A stretch of DNA of 64,000 nucleotides from CAZJDM01 sp964544765 (GTDB lineage: Bacteria; Bdellovibrionota_B; Oligoflexia; CAYFLR01): positions 1 to 64,000 of the forward strand of contig CAZJDM010000001.1 in NCBI GenBank assembly GCA_964544765.1, written 5' to 3'. Below the pieces are notes generated by a model, which worked only from the letters and a program-made list of their open reading frames with translations, searched no databases and was not told the DNA's origin. Shown piece after piece: positions 1 to 8,398 of the stretch. The stretch's first letter is position 1, and every line of letters starts with the position of its first letter. The translations under genes and the position numbers were made by a program.

Positions 1-111
1 TTGCGTCAACCAAGAGGGCGCCCTTCTCGTTACGAAAGGTATATCAATATTACATATAGTAGTACCGACAACTCCTATACGCGCGATGTTGTGTAAAAAG
101 TTTTTCTTCAT
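1..111 (-). CDS. Unknown protein, 5' end only (runs off the window)
   Basis: Only the first 37 codons are present. The ATG is preceded by a strong AAGGAG seven bases upstream, which is the main support for a gene on this strand. The visible N-terminus (MKKNFLHNIARIGVVGTT...) has no clear signal peptide and no motif I recognise. The plus strand also has a short open frame ending in TAA at 94-96 without a visible start, so the strand is probable rather than certain. No function can be given. Confidence 0.45.
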   Translation of the reverse strand, partial: MKKNFLHNIARIGVVGTTICNIDIPFVTRRAPSWLTQ

Positions 112-244
112 GTTTCTTCTCCTTTTAGTGAGTAAAAATTCAAACACCACTCACCTATCAGCAAGAATCGCGCCATATATTTAAAGCAATAAAAACAGAT
201 ATTTATTTGACAATTTGATTACTTGTAAGAATAGTATAACAGTT

Positions 245-267
245 TTAATCTTACACTGTAAGATTAA
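245..267. repeat. Perfect inverted repeat, 10-bp arms, 3-base loop
   Basis: TTAATCTTAC (245-254) is followed by ACT and the exact reverse complement GTAAGATTAA (258-267). There is no T-run on either side, so it looks more like an operator or a folded RNA element than a terminator. Confidence 0.6.
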
Positions 268-309
268 TATTACACATCATTTACCTTTGAGACTTACATC
301 TGGAATACA

Positions 310-340
310 TACTTCCTTGTATTACGTAAAAAAGGAAGTA
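310..340. repeat. Perfect inverted repeat, 9-bp arms
   Basis: TACTTCCTT (310-318) and AAGGAAGTA (332-340) are exact reverse complements separated by 13 bases. No T-run follows. Function unknown. Confidence 0.5.
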
Positions 341-481
341 GTCGCCCCATATTTCATTGCATAATCTACCGAAACTCCAATTATCTATAAAAGCGTGATT
401 AAATTACATACATTTACCAATCTCCTAAATTGAAATATCCCGTTGATATCACAAATTACGATTTTGTTGCTAACGATTTTG

Positions 482-505
482 TTTGCCAACAGATTTGTTG
501 GCAAA
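482..505. repeat. Perfect inverted repeat, 10-bp arms, 4-base loop
   Basis: TTTGCCAACA (482-491), loop GATT, then TGTTGGCAAA (496-505). It is the most stable of the three hairpins in this spacer and contains a TTGCCAAC core. No U-tract follows on either strand, so a simple terminator is unlikely. Confidence 0.6.
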
Positions 506-640
506 TTCTAGAAACATAGTACATACCTCTTTTTTAACAACAAGTTAGTTATTAATTTTAAGTTTAAAAAATAATAACATTTTTTATCTTTATTATTAGC
601 GCCTTACAAAAGCGAATGCTTATTTTTTAAAGAAAATTTT

Positions 641-657
641 AGAAGAGCCGATCTTCT
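641..657 (-). terminator. Probable terminator of the tmk-holB-ricT-tatD operon
   Basis: Read on the minus strand, just after the tatD stop, AGAAGA-TCGGC-TCTTCT forms a 6-bp hairpin followed by AAAATTTTCTTT. The T-run is broken by As, so termination strength is uncertain. Confidence 0.35.
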
Positions 658-665
658 TCACCTCG

Positions 666-1445
666 CTAAATACCAAACAATTCTATAGTGTTTTTAGAAG
701 TAATTTCAGCTATCTCTTCCACCAATAATTCTTTTATTTCTGCCACCTTCTTGGCAACATGAACAACATAGTAAGGTTTGTTTGCTTTACCACGATAAGG
801 AATTGGAGCCAAGTACGGTGTATCTGTTTCAATATGTAAACAATCATTGGGAACGTATTTACAGGCTTCCCTAATATCCCCGGCTCCTTTAAAAGTTATT
901 ATACCAGAAAAAGAAATATGAAACCCTAATTCCAAAAAAGACTTCGCTTGAGATTTATCACCAGTAAAACAATGAATAATTCCCGGTTTAGTTCTCAAAT
1001 TAGATTTTTTTAGTATATTAACAGCATCTGAAAAAGCTTCTCTTATATGAATTTGAACAGGAAGATCGAATTCAGTTGCTAATATAAGTTGATTTTCAAA
1101 TACCTGACGTTGAATCTCAGGAGGAGAATAATTATAGTGATAATCTAGCCCTATTTCACCTACCCCAACCATTTTTGGCCCAATTACATTTTCTCTTAGG
1201 TATGATTCAAACTCCTTTGAATAATCCTTAGCATCATGAGGATGTAATCCCAAAAGACCAAATACTGACTTATATTGTTTTGTTGTTTCAATGACTTCAT
1301 CATTACTTTTAACTGTTGAAGCTGGATAGATTAGATATTCAACTCCAACTTGATTACATTTTTCAATCGTCTGACTTATACCCTCTGGAAAATACTCCTT
1401 ATCTAAATGACAATGTGTATCAATAAGATTGATTTTAGATTTCAT
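666..1445 (-). CDS. tatD: TatD-family metal-dependent hydrolase (DNase)
   Basis: 259 residues, normal TatD (YcfH) length. The first metal motif D9-T-H-C-H13 is followed by the bridging glutamate in VGEIGLDYH (E97), then QIHIREA, IHCFTG and ETDTPYLAP, the expected order of ligands for the two-metal TIM-barrel active site. Family members are 3'-5' exonucleases or deoxyribonucleases implicated in DNA repair. The ATG has GGAG eight bases upstream. It is the last gene of a tmk-holB-ricT-tatD run, an association seen in many bacteria. The exact substrate cannot be told from sequence. Confidence 0.93.
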   Translation of the reverse strand: MKSKINLIDTHCHLDKEYFPEGISQTIEKCNQVGVEYLIYPASTVKSNDEVIETTKQYKSVFGLLGLHPHDAKDYSKEFESYLRENVIGPKMVGVGEIGLDYHYNYSPPEIQRQVFENQLILATEFDLPVQIHIREAFSDAVNILKKSNLRTKPGIIHCFTGDKSQAKSFLELGFHISFSGIITFKGAGDIREACKYVPNDCLHIETDTPYLAPIPYRGKANKPYYVVHVAKKVAEIKELLVEEIAEITSKNTIELFGI

Positions 1446-1487
1446 GAAAAAATCTCCGGAGCTGGAAAATTGATAGTCATCTTGAGA

Positions 1488-2330
1488 TTATTTAGGACCA
1501 CTTTCTCGATCGGAACTCTTACGATTTACTCTTATCTCATCACAGTCCAACTGGGTCAACTCTTTATCAGGAGAGAGTACCGTAGCTTTACCTTTAAATA
1601 GGTCCAATTCAACTAATTTCACTTTTTCGGCAAAACGATTCACTTTGATGTGTTTTCCCACCTCAGGCAAACCTTTCTTTAAAGAAAGATATGTTTCATT
1701 TTCATATTCTAAACAACATAAAAGTCGACCACAAACACCAGATACTTTTGATGGATTTAATGGCAAATTCTGGTTTTTAGCCATTTTTATTGAAATTGGC
1801 GAAAAAAATGGAAGAAAAGAGGTACAACATGTCTCTCTACCGCAAATACCAATTGCCCCCATTAATTTAAGCTCATCTCTTACTCCCACTTGCTTCATTT
1901 CGACCCTAATTCTTAAACGAGAAGCTAAATCTTTCACCAGTTCCCTAAAATCAACCCTACCATCGGCCGAAAAATAAAAAATAGCCGCGTTGCCAACAAA
2001 ATTGTATTCCACATCTAACAATTTCATTTTGAGCTTCCGATGTTTAACTCTCTCCAAACAATAATCGAAAGCTACTTTTCCCTTTTGAAGATTTTTTTCT
2101 AACTGTGATAAATCTTTTGAATGAGCTCTCCTGATGGTTTTCTTTAAACTTTTATGCCTTTCTTCCGTAACAGCTTCTACCCTTAAATGTTGAACTGTTC
2201 CAAATCTTAGGCCCTTATCACTTTCGACGATTACCTTGTCTTTTACACAAAGATCAAAACCCTCTGCATTATAATCCTGTAGTAGTTCAGGTCTAACAAA
2301 TCCCACTTTAGCAATTTTTATTAACTTCAC
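1488..2330 (-). CDS. ricT: PSP1-domain protein, RicT/YaaT-like
   Basis: About 280 residues of the PSP1 family. A cysteine-rich segment near the middle (CGRETCCTSFLPF) and a following CGRLLCCLEYE motif carry the conserved cysteines that in Bacillus RicT bind an iron-sulfur cluster in a complex with RicA and RicF, affecting RNA processing. In diderms the role is less clear. A GTG at 2330 with GGAG six bases upstream is preferred over a TTG at 2348. Either start overlaps the 3' end of holB, so translation is coupled. Charged C-terminal tail. The family call is firm; the function in this organism is inferred. Confidence 0.9.
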   Translation of the reverse strand: MKLIKIAKVGFVRPELLQDYNAEGFDLCVKDKVIVESDKGLRFGTVQHLRVEAVTEERHKSLKKTIRRAHSKDLSQLEKNLQKGKVAFDYCLERVKHRKLKMKLLDVEYNFVGNAAIFYFSADGRVDFRELVKDLASRLRIRVEMKQVGVRDELKLMGAIGICGRETCCTSFLPFFSPISIKMAKNQNLPLNPSKVSGVCGRLLCCLEYENETYLSLKKGLPEVGKHIKVNRFAEKVKLVELDLFKGKATVLSPDKELTQLDCDEIRVNRKSSDRESGPK

Positions 2331-3300
2331 TTTTAGCTCCAAATCCAAAAAGAAACCCTTCCCAAAACATTTGAGAGTTGGGATTTAAATGTAAATTTTT
2401 TTGAAAAAATTCTACTAATCTTATTTTCCTTCTAATATCAAAAAAAGACAATCTCTTTTGTAAAACTTTAATCAGATCCATTTCACTTAATAAAACAAAT
2501 CTTTGACTACCTTCTGTCACCTTAGATACCAACAGGTCTCTTAATAAAAAAACCAAAATTTCTAACGCTTCTTTAAGAGACACTTGCTTAGATACTGTAT
2601 CCAATAACTGAAAAAACTCAGAAGAAAAGTTACTATCATTAGCATACTTAACCAGCCTCAAAACATCTTTCCGTTGTTCTATTTTTTCAGGTTCCAGCAT
2701 CATTAAAGATTTTTTTACACTACCTCGAGCAAATTTTACCGCACTCTGGATTTCAATAGCAGAACGACCCGCAAATAAATTGTTTAAAATCAGGAATAGG
2801 TTTTCATCAGATAAAGAAGAAAACCTTATTTTTACACATCGGGACCTAATGGTCGGTAAAATTTGATGGGTTTGGTGCCCTATCAAGATAAATACGTTCT
2901 CCAAAGTCGGCTCTTCTAGTGTTTTCAACAAAGCATTGCCCGCTAAACGATTCATATTTTCTACGTCATTAATTATTATTACTCGCTTCTTTCCCAAAAC
3001 CGTTCCAACTCTGGTAAGCTCAAAAATACTACGAATTGTTGCCAACTTAATCATTTTTTGATCTTCAAAAATTTTTACGTCCGGATATAAATTATTATCA
3101 ATCTGCAGACAAGCCTTACATTTTCCACAACAATCCTCTCCCTTTGATCTTGAAGTACAATTAAGCAATTTAGCAAAATATAACGCCGTTTTTAACTTCC
3201 CAATTCCTTCAATACCTGAAAACATATATGCATTTGATACCTTTTCAGTATCAACAACTTGTTTAAGTGCGTTTATTTGGTTTTCATGGCCTATTATCAA
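2308..3300 (-). CDS. holB: DNA polymerase III clamp-loader subunit delta'
   Basis: 330 residues. GIEGIGKLKTALYFAKLL is a modified Walker A (delta' is often non-hydrolysing). It is followed by a four-cysteine zinc module (CCGKCKAC with an upstream Cys), ENMNRLAGNALLKTLEEP and the RSRC (SRC) arginine-finger motif, all typical of HolB/DnaX-type AAA+ proteins. It loads the beta clamp as part of the gamma/tau complex. The TTG start has AAAGGA six bases upstream and overlaps tmk by 17 bases. Position between tmk and ricT is the common bacterial arrangement. Confidence 0.94.
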   Translation of the reverse strand: MIIGHENQINALKQVVDTEKVSNAYMFSGIEGIGKLKTALYFAKLLNCTSRSKGEDCCGKCKACLQIDNNLYPDVKIFEDQKMIKLATIRSIFELTRVGTVLGKKRVIIINDVENMNRLAGNALLKTLEEPTLENVFILIGHQTHQILPTIRSRCVKIRFSSLSDENLFLILNNLFAGRSAIEIQSAVKFARGSVKKSLMMLEPEKIEQRKDVLRLVKYANDSNFSSEFFQLLDTVSKQVSLKEALEILVFLLRDLLVSKVTEGSQRFVLLSEMDLIKVLQKRLSFFDIRRKIRLVEFFQKNLHLNPNSQMFWEGFLFGFGAKSEVNKNC

Positions 3301-3916
3301 AAGAAATCCTTTCTTTCACTCCCTTAATTACTATTTTGCTTATGTCCACTTCTGAAGCCTCTGTTGTATTTACCACGACAAAACGCTCTGAATTTTCCTT
3401 AGCTCTTTTTAAAAAGCCTTCCCTAACTTGATCATGGAACCGGGTTGATTCTTGATCTATCCGAGATTTAGCTTTTTTTCTATCACACACTCGGTCCAAC
3501 GCAACTTTTACATCACAGTCAAATAAGAAAGTCAAATCAGGAACCACCTGAGCACAAACTAACTTATCCATTTCAATTAAATGTTTCTTATCTATCCCCC
3601 TTACATAACCCTGATAGACCCAGCTTGAATCGTAAAACCGATCTGATAAAACAAATTTGTTGGCAATTAATGCTGGTTTAATTAAATTTTCAACATGCTG
3701 TCTTCTAGCAGCATATACCAATAACAACTCAGTTATTGCATCCATCGTTTCTGTTGGCAAATTATTAAAAATAGACCGTATTTCTTCAGCTATAGGAGTT
3801 CCACCAGGTTCTCTGGTTAAAACAGTCGGTATATTTCTAGAGGTTAACCAATTATTTAATATTTCTATTTGAGTAGATTTACCCGTCCCTTCGCCACCTT
3901 CAAAAGTAATAAACAT
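3284..3916 (-). CDS. tmk: Thymidylate kinase
   Basis: Phosphorylates dTMP to dTDP. The P-loop FEGGEGTGKST is near the N-terminus, followed by TREPGGTPIAEEIR (dTMP-binding DR[YH]/REPGG region), SDRFYDSSWVYQG and a C-terminal LID-like segment with RKKAKSRID. About 210 residues, normal. The ATG at 3916 (MFITFEGGEG) matches family N-termini; an in-frame GTG at 3928 has no SD. First gene of the tmk-holB-ricT-tatD operon. The 147-base gap to the divergent gene at 4064 should hold both promoters. Confidence 0.95.
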   Translation of the reverse strand: MFITFEGGEGTGKSTQIEILNNWLTSRNIPTVLTREPGGTPIAEEIRSIFNNLPTETMDAITELLLVYAARRQHVENLIKPALIANKFVLSDRFYDSSWVYQGYVRGIDKKHLIEMDKLVCAQVVPDLTFLFDCDVKVALDRVCDRKKAKSRIDQESTRFHDQVREGFLKRAKENSERFVVVNTTEASEVDISKIVIKGVKERISFDNRP

Positions 3917-3954
3917 ATAAAAACCCACTTATTGACTAGACTATTATGTATACT

Positions 3955-3974
3955 ACATGTAAATACATGTAAAT
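3955..3974. repeat. Tandem 10-base repeat in a divergent promoter region
   Basis: ACATGTAAAT occurs twice in direct succession between tmk (minus) and the phosphoesterase gene (plus). Each copy contains the palindrome ACATGT. A regulator-binding role is possible but unproven. Confidence 0.4.
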
Positions 3975-4063
3975 ATAAACCAAGGCTCTCTTGGTTATGA
4001 TCTATTGAAAACACAAAGCTGTATTGGTCTCAACCATAATCATATAAAAAGGATCAATTAATT

Positions 4064-4831
4064 GTGATCAAAACCCCTAACATACTGGATTTATACAACA
4101 AAAATATTATCTTCATTGCTGATACTCATTTAAAATCCTCAGAATCCTCAACAATTGCCAAATTAAAATCCTCTTTACTACAAACAGATGCCAAGTACAA
4201 TGTAGTCTGTTTTTTGGGAGATATTTTTGAGTTGTGGTTAGGACATAATTCTTATTTTATTAAACATTATTCATCATTTATAGATTTATGTCGTCAACTA
4301 ATAGATAGAGGTATTGAGATTATTTTTATTGAAGGAAACCATGAATACAACACTAAACAATTTTTCTCTTCCTATCTAGGAATAAGCTGCTGGCGAGGGC
4401 CTTTAAAGATCAGGCTAAATAACAAATCAGTCCTATTAACACATGGAGATAGACTATTAAACCAAGGATATCTCTATAATTTATTTCAATTTCTAACTAA
4501 AAACCACTATTTTACCAAAATTATAAGCTATCTATTTCCCTCCAAAACAGCTTTATTGATTGGTATGGGTATCGCTAAACTGAGCAGAAAAAAATCATCA
4601 TGCAAATCGGTTGATTATTATTTCGAAAACCTAAAAAAAATCATCGCCAATTATTCAGAAGATATTTTAATCTTTGGTCATTTTCATAAAAACAAACATT
4701 TAGTCTCTAATTTAAGCATCCCAAAGAAAGAAGCCTATTGTGTCTATTCAGGCAGAAAAGACACTGAATCCTTTCAATACTTATATTATGATTATATTTT
4801 AGAAAGGTTTTCCTTTGTTAAACATGAGTAA
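4064..4831 (+). CDS. Calcineurin-like phosphoesterase, LpxH-like
   Basis: 255 residues. The metallophosphoesterase ligand set is complete and in order: FIADTHL, CFLGDIFELWLG, EGNHEYN, LTHGD and FGHFHKN. The GDxFExW motif is characteristic of the LpxH branch, which cleaves UDP-2,3-diacylglucosamine to lipid X in lipid A synthesis. The usual LpxH GNRD is GNHE here, and the last motif is GHFH rather than GHTH, so an LpxH-related phosphatase of other specificity remains possible. GTG start with AAAAGGA about 11 bases upstream. It stands alone, divergent from tmk. Confidence 0.78.
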   Translation: MIKTPNILDLYNKNIIFIADTHLKSSESSTIAKLKSSLLQTDAKYNVVCFLGDIFELWLGHNSYFIKHYSSFIDLCRQLIDRGIEIIFIEGNHEYNTKQFFSSYLGISCWRGPLKIRLNNKSVLLTHGDRLLNQGYLYNLFQFLTKNHYFTKIISYLFPSKTALLIGMGIAKLSRKKSSCKSVDYYFENLKKIIANYSEDILIFGHFHKNKHLVSNLSIPKKEAYCVYSGRKDTESFQYLYYDYILERFSFVKHE

Positions 4832-4851
4832 TCCTGTTCATGAATGGTCTA

Positions 4852-6021
4852 CTAAAAACTATATCCCAAAGACACTCCAATATTTGAATACTTCAAAGAT
4901 GAAACATACTGACTACCCGAAGCCACTGCCATATATTTGGTCCATTCATATTTTGCCAATAGGTGTATACTTCTAAATTCCGCTCCTAACGAGGCAAACC
5001 ATGTCAACATATGAAAAGAATCATAATTTAGCTTAACATTTCTATCATCTACCAATACTGAGTCAGGTAAAACTTTCCCGTTACTTTGTAAGGGCACTCC
5101 TCCTCCCAATCGAAACCATAACACTTTATACAATTTCATATGCTCCTCAAGCTTCAAAGTCAAAAATTGAAACCCTAGTGATCGAATATCCCCATCTCCA
5201 TCCAAGATATTAAAAGAATGAAAATTAACTAAATCGAGCTTTAATAAAGATTCTATGTATAAATTAGGACTAAAGGTAATGGGAATTCTAAAGTTTAATC
5301 CACTCTCAACCCAATCAGTAATGGCCGCCTCGGATATGCCTTCATTGGTTTCAGCACTTTCACTATGAGGTGTTAAGGTATAATTATTATAAATCCTATA
5401 ATAGGAAATAGAAAAACCCAAAACTTCCCAAATAAACTTTCTAGTAAAAAAAGACAAGGGATATAAAACAGATGATATTCCATACCGAAATACTGAATTT
5501 GATTTAATATCCTGATCATATCTCTGAACTATATTACTGGAAGGATCTCCGCCTGTCATCTCTGGCATAACTATATTGATCCTATTAGCAACCAATCGAG
5601 ACATAGAGCTATCCATAAAAAAAAGAGCTCTGGGAGCCTCAGATTTTATTTTAGGAATGTAGGCTCGTTCCACCATTGCTCCGAAAACAGCAACCGCAGA
5701 TTTTAAAATACCAGGTCTTTTTCTGATATATTTTCTATTTGTTAGTTTTGAAATATTAGCAATGCTGTGTTGAGGAAAAACCTTCTTTACAATCAATATA
5801 GCCAATCTTACGCGACGTCCTGCGTCAAATCCCTTTCTATCATACAACAAAACTCTCTCCCCGACCATCATACCATCATCGCTTCCAAGAGATACGTAGT
5901 AACTTTTCCCTCTAACTTTAATTATTTTACCAACTGCCGCATATAGATTACCGGTTTTATTTAGGACCAAAAATAAAAAGAAAGAATAAAACAAAATCTT
6001 CCATATTAAAGGTTTAATCAT
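4852..6021 (-). CDS. Exported protein with small N-terminal domain and barrel-like C-terminus
   Basis: About 389 residues from the preferred ATG (AAAGGG upstream; a TTG at 6072 would add 17 residues). A signal peptide (MIKPLIWKILFYSFFLFLVL...AA) leads to a short beta-rich segment, GKIIKVRGKSYYVSLG...GMMVGERVLLY, resembling the ligand-free SH3-like domains at the C-terminus of FlgT-type proteins. The remainder has alternating aromatic/polar strands and ends GVSLGYSF, with the terminal Phe typical of outer-membrane barrels. It shares this plan with the next upstream gene, and the two are probably co-transcribed. No named family recognised. Confidence 0.6.
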   Translation of the reverse strand: MIKPLIWKILFYSFFLFLVLNKTGNLYAAVGKIIKVRGKSYYVSLGSDDGMMVGERVLLYDRKGFDAGRRVRLAILIVKKVFPQHSIANISKLTNRKYIRKRPGILKSAVAVFGAMVERAYIPKIKSEAPRALFFMDSSMSRLVANRINIVMPEMTGGDPSSNIVQRYDQDIKSNSVFRYGISSVLYPLSFFTRKFIWEVLGFSISYYRIYNNYTLTPHSESAETNEGISEAAITDWVESGLNFRIPITFSPNLYIESLLKLDLVNFHSFNILDGDGDIRSLGFQFLTLKLEEHMKLYKVLWFRLGGGVPLQSNGKVLPDSVLVDDRNVKLNYDSFHMLTWFASLGAEFRSIHLLAKYEWTKYMAVASGSQYVSSLKYSNIGVSLGYSF

Positions 6022-6120
6022 ACTCAACACCCTTTTACTGATTAATCCATATTTAATTAACCCGATGTGCAAGTTTCACTTACACCCCGCTGTTTAAGCG
6101 TTGAATTATAATTTATCTAC

Positions 6121-7929
6121 TCAAAATGAATAGGATATACCTAAATGAATCAAAACCATTTGCTCATATATTGATACATTGGTCATATTTAACTGGGTAT
6201 TACCTGGAAAAAGATAATCGTAAATAGTCCATTCCGCACCTACTTTTAGATCCAACACACTCTTATATTTACTCAATACCCCTAAATAATACTTTGAATA
6301 ACTTGACCCATCTGAACTAAAATCGCCATATAATTTATCTGTCGCGTTCCAGAGAACTTTTTTATTAATAGCTGCTATAATGCCTAAATCATCTAATCCG
6401 GCAAACAACCTCACGTAAAGAGGTATTTGAATTCCACAACCTATATCCAATGACATAAGTTCTCTACTAGAAACTTGTTTCGCATTATTTATATGAACAC
6501 TCTCAGACGACTTGGCCTTCGATTCTACACTTTCTAAAAAAACCCCCACCTTAGGAACTATTTCAAGACCCCTACCTCCCCCAAATAAATCTAAATTGAA
6601 GATAGATTCTCCCCATATACCCATACTTTGGTAGCCAACTGATACATCGGTAGATACAGAAGGATTTTTTTTCTCCAACTTCACTGAAGATTTACCATAT
6701 GAATAATCCGCTCCAATCCGAACATTAGGTAAAATATCATAATAGCCATTTATCTTAAAGAAATCCAAAAAGGCATAAGGGGATGATATTACAGCTTTAT
6801 ATTTACTAGATTTAATCTGGAAAAAATACAAAAATGGACCCACACTGGCTCCAATATTTATTTTTCTACTACTTGTTGGATAGGAAACTTCTTTCTCTGC
6901 TGTTATTCTAGAGTCTACCCGACTTATCCCAATCGGATGCTCTCGACTAGGAGCGATCTTAGCATGACTTCCAGTTTCTTCTGAAGGAAATTTGTCTTTC
7001 TTTTTTTGGATATATTCTCTTTCTTTTGGTTTTGGTTGTGATTTTGGTAAAAAATCTCCCCTTCTTTCAACATTACTTAAGTCCTTAGGAGAGCTTAAAT
7101 CTCTTTTTAATTTTTCTCGAGTAATCTTTTTATCAAAATATTTTTGAAAATCCAATCCATGCAATAATACCTTATCACCCACTTGGATTTTTTTCCCCTC
7201 ATCTAAAGAAATAACAACACCTAACGACACCTCATCTTTAAGATCAACTAACTTTACCGTACCTAATTCGATTTTCTGTACATCCATTAATTCACCCATA
7301 CTAGGGCTTCTGATAGCATCCTCAATCCGTACTAATTTTAAGAAATCTCCCTTTTTCAATCTTAAAGTAGAACCCGCATCAATAGTAATAAACTTTCCAT
7401 TAACACTTGTAACAGAGGCCTGATATGGTAATAAATTCAAAATTCTATAATACAAATCCTTAACCATAAGCTCTACATCATACTTTAATTTCCCCTTATC
7501 TTCCGACAAAGTGAGTAATTCATTTTCAAAAGCAACTGTTCGCCCATTACGGGCATCAACCAAACGTAAAGCAACAACGATCCTTCCATCATTTAATAAA
7601 GCACTGTCCAAGATAAATAAGGCATCAATGTCATAATTTTGGATCAGATGCTTTAATGTCTCATTATCAAGAGATACCTTTTTACTTTTGATAGATTTAA
7701 CGTAAGAAGACACTACCTCTTTAGACACCAAACGAAACCTCTGTGACAATAATATTTGTGCATTTAAAGCATCAAACAACATCTTTTTAACTTTTAAGGG
7801 AACCTCTAACCTTGGATTATTAATCGAAGCCACTATTTTATAAGTTCCAATCGCTTTTATTACTGATGATTGAGTCAAAAGGAAAATAACTAAAATTAAA
7901 GTGTAACAAATCTTAACTAGCTTTTTCAT
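6121..7929 (-). CDS. Exported CsgG/FlgT-like N-domain protein with barrel-like C-terminus
   Basis: 602 residues. A signal peptide (1-26) is followed by a region of about 130 residues with the pattern SQRFRLVSKEVV...YDIDALFILDS...GRIVVALRLVDARNGRTV, which resembles the CsgG/LpoB/FlgT-M anticodon-like fold. Residues about 170-255 (VTSVNGKFITIDAGS...LKKGDFLKLVR...IQVGDKVLL) look like an SH3-like FlgT C-domain. A charged Lys/Pro/Ser-rich linker (about 270-345) precedes a beta-strand-rich C-terminal half ending LGISYSF. Lies in tandem with the gene at 4852. A role in envelope or flagellar-basal assembly is inference only. Confidence 0.6.
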   Translation of the reverse strand: MKKLVKICYTLILVIFLLTQSSVIKAIGTYKIVASINNPRLEVPLKVKKMLFDALNAQILLSQRFRLVSKEVVSSYVKSIKSKKVSLDNETLKHLIQNYDIDALFILDSALLNDGRIVVALRLVDARNGRTVAFENELLTLSEDKGKLKYDVELMVKDLYYRILNLLPYQASVTSVNGKFITIDAGSTLRLKKGDFLKLVRIEDAIRSPSMGELMDVQKIELGTVKLVDLKDEVSLGVVISLDEGKKIQVGDKVLLHGLDFQKYFDKKITREKLKRDLSSPKDLSNVERRGDFLPKSQPKPKEREYIQKKKDKFPSEETGSHAKIAPSREHPIGISRVDSRITAEKEVSYPTSSRKINIGASVGPFLYFFQIKSSKYKAVISSPYAFLDFFKINGYYDILPNVRIGADYSYGKSSVKLEKKNPSVSTDVSVGYQSMGIWGESIFNLDLFGGGRGLEIVPKVGVFLESVESKAKSSESVHINNAKQVSSRELMSLDIGCGIQIPLYVRLFAGLDDLGIIAAINKKVLWNATDKLYGDFSSDGSSYSKYYLGVLSKYKSVLDLKVGAEWTIYDYLFPGNTQLNMTNVSIYEQMVLIHLGISYSF

Positions 7930-7974
7930 AATGAAACTCTATGTTATTACATAATAAATAATTAACTTAATACT

Positions 7975-8226
7975 TTATTTTTTATTATTATAAAAACTTG
8001 TTATAGGTATCTCAAATTGCTCTTGAACAATAGAACTAGCAGATAGAAATACTTCAGATACTTTATTGGAAAATAAGTCTATTTGATCAATAGAAAGCAC
8101 ATGGTGATGAAAATAAGACAATATTCTCTTATCATGAACCTTTACAGAACATAAAACCATTACAATAAAAATGATACTTCCCAAAGAAAGGATCTTTTGA
8201 ATAAGTCCAAAAACTAACCCAACCAT
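7975..8226 (-). CDS. Small single-pass membrane protein, unknown
   Basis: 83 residues: an N-terminal hydrophobic segment (about 3-26, VGLVFGLIQKILSLGSIIFIVMVL) and a hydrophilic tail with a His-His-His run. The ATG has AAAGGAAA three bases upstream, which supports real translation. It is upstream of, and on the same strand as, the two barrel-like envelope genes, 45 bases away, so it may belong to that operon. No family recognised. Confidence 0.5.
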   Translation of the reverse strand: MVGLVFGLIQKILSLGSIIFIVMVLCSVKVHDKRILSYFHHHVLSIDQIDLFSNKVSEVFLSASSIVQEQFEIPITSFYNNKK

Positions 8227-8398
8227 AATTTTCCTTTCTTCTCCCGATTAACAAGGATTAGAACAGTTAATGATTAATATCTGCATAAAAAAACACCATT
8301 TAGCCTGATTATTAATATTATGAAGGGTTTTGGCAATATTTGCAATCTTAAATTATTTTTAGCCACTACCAGTGCATGATTTTCCAGGAAGTTGTTGG

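Larger units (their letters stand above)
112..665. other. Gene-free region with three perfect inverted repeats
   Basis: No open frame with a plausible start and SD is seen here. The region is very AT-rich and holds perfect inverted repeats at 245-267, 310-340 and 482-505, plus a terminator-like hairpin at 641-657. It separates the partial gene at the window edge from the 3' end of tatD, so both flanking genes have an unusually long spacer. Confidence 0.6.

Noticed and set aside
1..96. Plus-strand open frame ending at 96 (…SRYERYINITYSS…)
   Set aside because: No start is visible and the minus-strand alternative has a strong SD and ATG, so it was not called, though it cannot be excluded at the window edge.
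8290..8370. TGGCA/TTGC-like pairs before the small membrane-protein gene
   Set aside because: The GG to GC spacings are 8 and 11 bases instead of 10, so they do not qualify as sigma-54 promoters.
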